Shown here one piece after another: positions 4,840 to 6,265 of a stretch of 6,265 nt of DNA. Under the pieces are notes generated by a model, which was given only the letters and a program-made list of their open reading frames with translations, was not told the DNA's origin and did not search any database. The stretch is taken from NCBI GenBank assembly GCA_023663915.1, contig JAMPGN010000234.1:1-6265 (forward strand), written 5' to 3'. A program made the position numbers and the translations under genes. How positions within the stretch are numbered: the stretch's first letter is position 1; each line of letters starts with the position of its first letter. The DNA is from Eubacterium sp. GTDB lineage: Bacteria > Bacillota_A > Clostridia > Lachnospirales > Lachnospiraceae.

Positions 4840-6147
4840 TTGCGTGATAATAGGAAAAAGAGGATTATGGCGGGATTTTTTATCTTTTTGGGAGTGATGT
4901 GGTTGTGTACGGTGATTTCTAAGAGCATTTATGCCTCAAAACTGCCGATTGTATCGACGGAATCGATTCAGCAGAAATACGTGGAACATATTGTGAAGAC
5001 GGACGGGATTGTGATTGCAGGGGAGAAAAGCCCGGTCACTGTGCTTGGCGGTCTGCGGGTGGATGGGCTGGCAGTTCAGGTGGGCGACCGAGTGGAAGAA
5101 GGCGATGTGCTTTTTACAATCGATTTGGCAGATCTGGCGGAGATGATGAGTGAAAAGCAGATGGCGATCGCCAAATTGCAGACGCAGATCGATACGATCC
5201 TAGAGAATGAGGAATTGGCGCGGCAGAAAAGGGAATTGGAGGAACAGCGTGCCAGAGAAGATTATGATGCCTTGGCAAGGCGTGAAGATACACTCGTTGG
5301 AAGAGGTGCGGAGGAAGTCAACCAGGCGGAAAAAGATTTGGCGGATAACGGGGATGATGAGGCACTGAAGGATGCTTTGCAGCAGGCGGCATATGCGGAA
5401 GCGGACGCAAAGTGGCAGAGAGAAACCGCAATGAAAGAGGCGGCAAGAAAAGTGGAAGACATCACCGCGCCTGAAAATGCGGATTCTACGTTGGAAGTCA
5501 GCCGTCTGGAATTGTCTGATCTTTGGGAAGAACTGTCGCGTTTTCAGAAGATCAAAGATGCGGAAGGCAGAATTACCGCGCCTATGAATGGGATCATCAC
5601 GGATATCTCTATCATCACGGGTGGAAGAACTTCCGATTCGGCGGTTATGCTTCTTGCGAATGATTCCGTACCCTGTCAGTTCAAGACGGTTCTCACGCAG
5701 GAGCAGAAAAAATACGTAGGATTAAACGACGATGTCACACTGAAATTGGACGGCAGCAGTAGGGAAAAAGAAGCGACAGTGGATTATCTGTCTGAGAGCA
5801 GTGCCATGCCCGGAAGTTACGAGGTCTACATCGATCTTCCGGAAAGAACGGGAGTGCCGGGGTTATCCGGGACGATGAGCCGTGCGGAATCGGGGGAGAA
5901 ACATTCCTGCTGTGTCACACCGACGGCTGTGTACAAAGAGGGCGCAAGATCCTATGTCTATGTGGTCAAAGAACGCGACGGCATTCTCGGCAAAGAATAC
6001 TATGCGGAGCAGGTCAATGTGAGAGTATTAGATGAAAATGAAAGCTGGGTCGCATTGGAGGGCGGTCTGGACAATGACAGCGTCATTATCACTTCTTCCA
6101 CCAAAAAGGTGGAGAATGGAGATGTCGTCAGGCTGTCCGAAGATTAG
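4840..6147 (+). CDS. HlyD/RND-type periplasmic adaptor (membrane-fusion) protein
   Basis: A membrane-anchored adaptor of the type that normally couples an exporter to substrates or extracellular partners. From a TTG start at 4840 it has 435 residues (440 from ATG 4825; the GGAGG placement favours TTG). In order: a basic N-terminus; one membrane segment (about 10-27); a first lipoyl half with V81-G-D-R-V-E-E-G-D-V-L91; a long charged coiled-coil hairpin (about 100-235) rich in Glu, Lys, Gln and Ala; the second lipoyl half beginning R244-I-T-A-P248 and continuing N-G-I-I-T-D-I; a beta-barrel region (about 275-340); and a membrane-proximal C-terminal domain with the T-A-V...Y-V-Y-V-V and G-G-L-D-N-D-S-V patterns of this family. 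A vicinal Cys pair (357-358) is unusual for an extracytoplasmic protein. It lies 39 bases after the permease gene and is probably co-transcribed. No ABC exporter or RND pump is visible next to it, so its partner is unknown. Confidence 0.88.
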   Translation: MRDNRKKRIMAGFFIFLGVMWLCTVISKSIYASKLPIVSTESIQQKYVEHIVKTDGIVIAGEKSPVTVLGGLRVDGLAVQVGDRVEEGDVLFTIDLADLAEMMSEKQMAIAKLQTQIDTILENEELARQKRELEEQRAREDYDALARREDTLVGRGAEEVNQAEKDLADNGDDEALKDALQQAAYAEADAKWQRETAMKEAARKVEDITAPENADSTLEVSRLELSDLWEELSRFQKIKDAEGRITAPMNGIITDISIITGGRTSDSAVMLLANDSVPCQFKTVLTQEQKKYVGLNDDVTLKLDGSSREKEATVDYLSESSAMPGSYEVYIDLPERTGVPGLSGTMSRAESGEKHSCCVTPTAVYKEGARSYVYVVKERDGILGKEYYAEQVNVRVLDENESWVALEGGLDNDSVIITSSTKKVENGDVVRLSED

Positions 6148-6265
6148 ATGATAAAAATATACTCCCTTTTCGGAAAAGTGTTCCCACTCTTATTAGCTTG
6201 AACTAACCTGTATACTCATACATTTCTTAATTTTTCAAGCAATTTGAGCAACTGTAAACCGAAAT
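6148..6265. other. AT-richer intergenic tail with no supported gene
   Basis: After the TAG of the adaptor gene the sequence becomes AT-richer. An ATG directly abuts the stop (6148) and opens a 17-codon frame ending in TGA at 6199-6201 (MIKIYSLFGKVFPLLLA), too short to call a gene. GCTTGAA (6196-6202) and TTCAAGC (6234-6240) are complementary but 31 bases apart, with no T-tract. I see no convincing intrinsic terminator, so the operon end, or further genes, lie outside the window. Confidence 0.5.

Noticed and set aside
4527..4847. 106-codon + strand frame across the end of the second permease
   Set aside because: Out of frame with the EAA loop and later membrane segments of the permease; Gly/Val-rich shadow that overlaps the adaptor start.
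6196..6240. Terminator formed by GCTTGAA and TTCAAGC
   Set aside because: Loop of 31 bases, only 7 bp of stem and no following T-tract.

Overview
The window looks like a chromosomal stretch from a Gram-positive gut-type Clostridia, most likely Lachnospiraceae. This rests on a large lipobox-bearing solute-binding lipoprotein, strong GGAGG/AAAGGGG-type ribosome binding sites, mixed codon use of intermediate G+C (judged by eye), and an importer operon without its own ATPase in view. The species call is inference; no phylogenetic marker is present.

Layout. Bases 1-226 are a compact non-coding element with 20-bp perfect terminal inverted repeats, a second inner pairing and two internal hairpins with the same core. 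It looks like a MITE or another structured interspersed repeat. Bases 227-413 form the leader of the operon, with candidate promoters (best: an extended -10 at 325-333) and an SD-like AGGGG at 398-402. Four co-directional genes on the + strand then fill the rest: an 839-residue solute-binding lipoprotein with a propeller-like N-terminal half (414-2933); two carbohydrate-type ABC importer permeases with EAA loops (3050-3931 and 3928-4800, overlapping by ATGA); and an HlyD/RND-type membrane-fusion (adaptor) protein (4840-6147). Between the first and second genes, two tandem stem-loops (2936-2995 and 2997-3025) occupy most of the 116-base gap. Bases 6148-6265 are AT-richer and hold no gene that I can support.

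Working together. The lipoprotein would capture a ligand, probably a sugar or glycan-derived compound, and deliver it to the heterodimeric permease. Energy would come from a MsmK/UgpC-type ATPase encoded elsewhere. The intercistronic stem-loops are a plausible way to make more binding protein than permease. The unexpected member is the adaptor: such proteins normally work with exporters, yet it is spaced as the last gene of an importer operon and no exporter is visible. That pairing, together with the propeller/binding-domain fusion, is the most interesting biology here. Two start sites (genes 2 and 4) are better placed downstream of the longest open frame, as argued in the entries.
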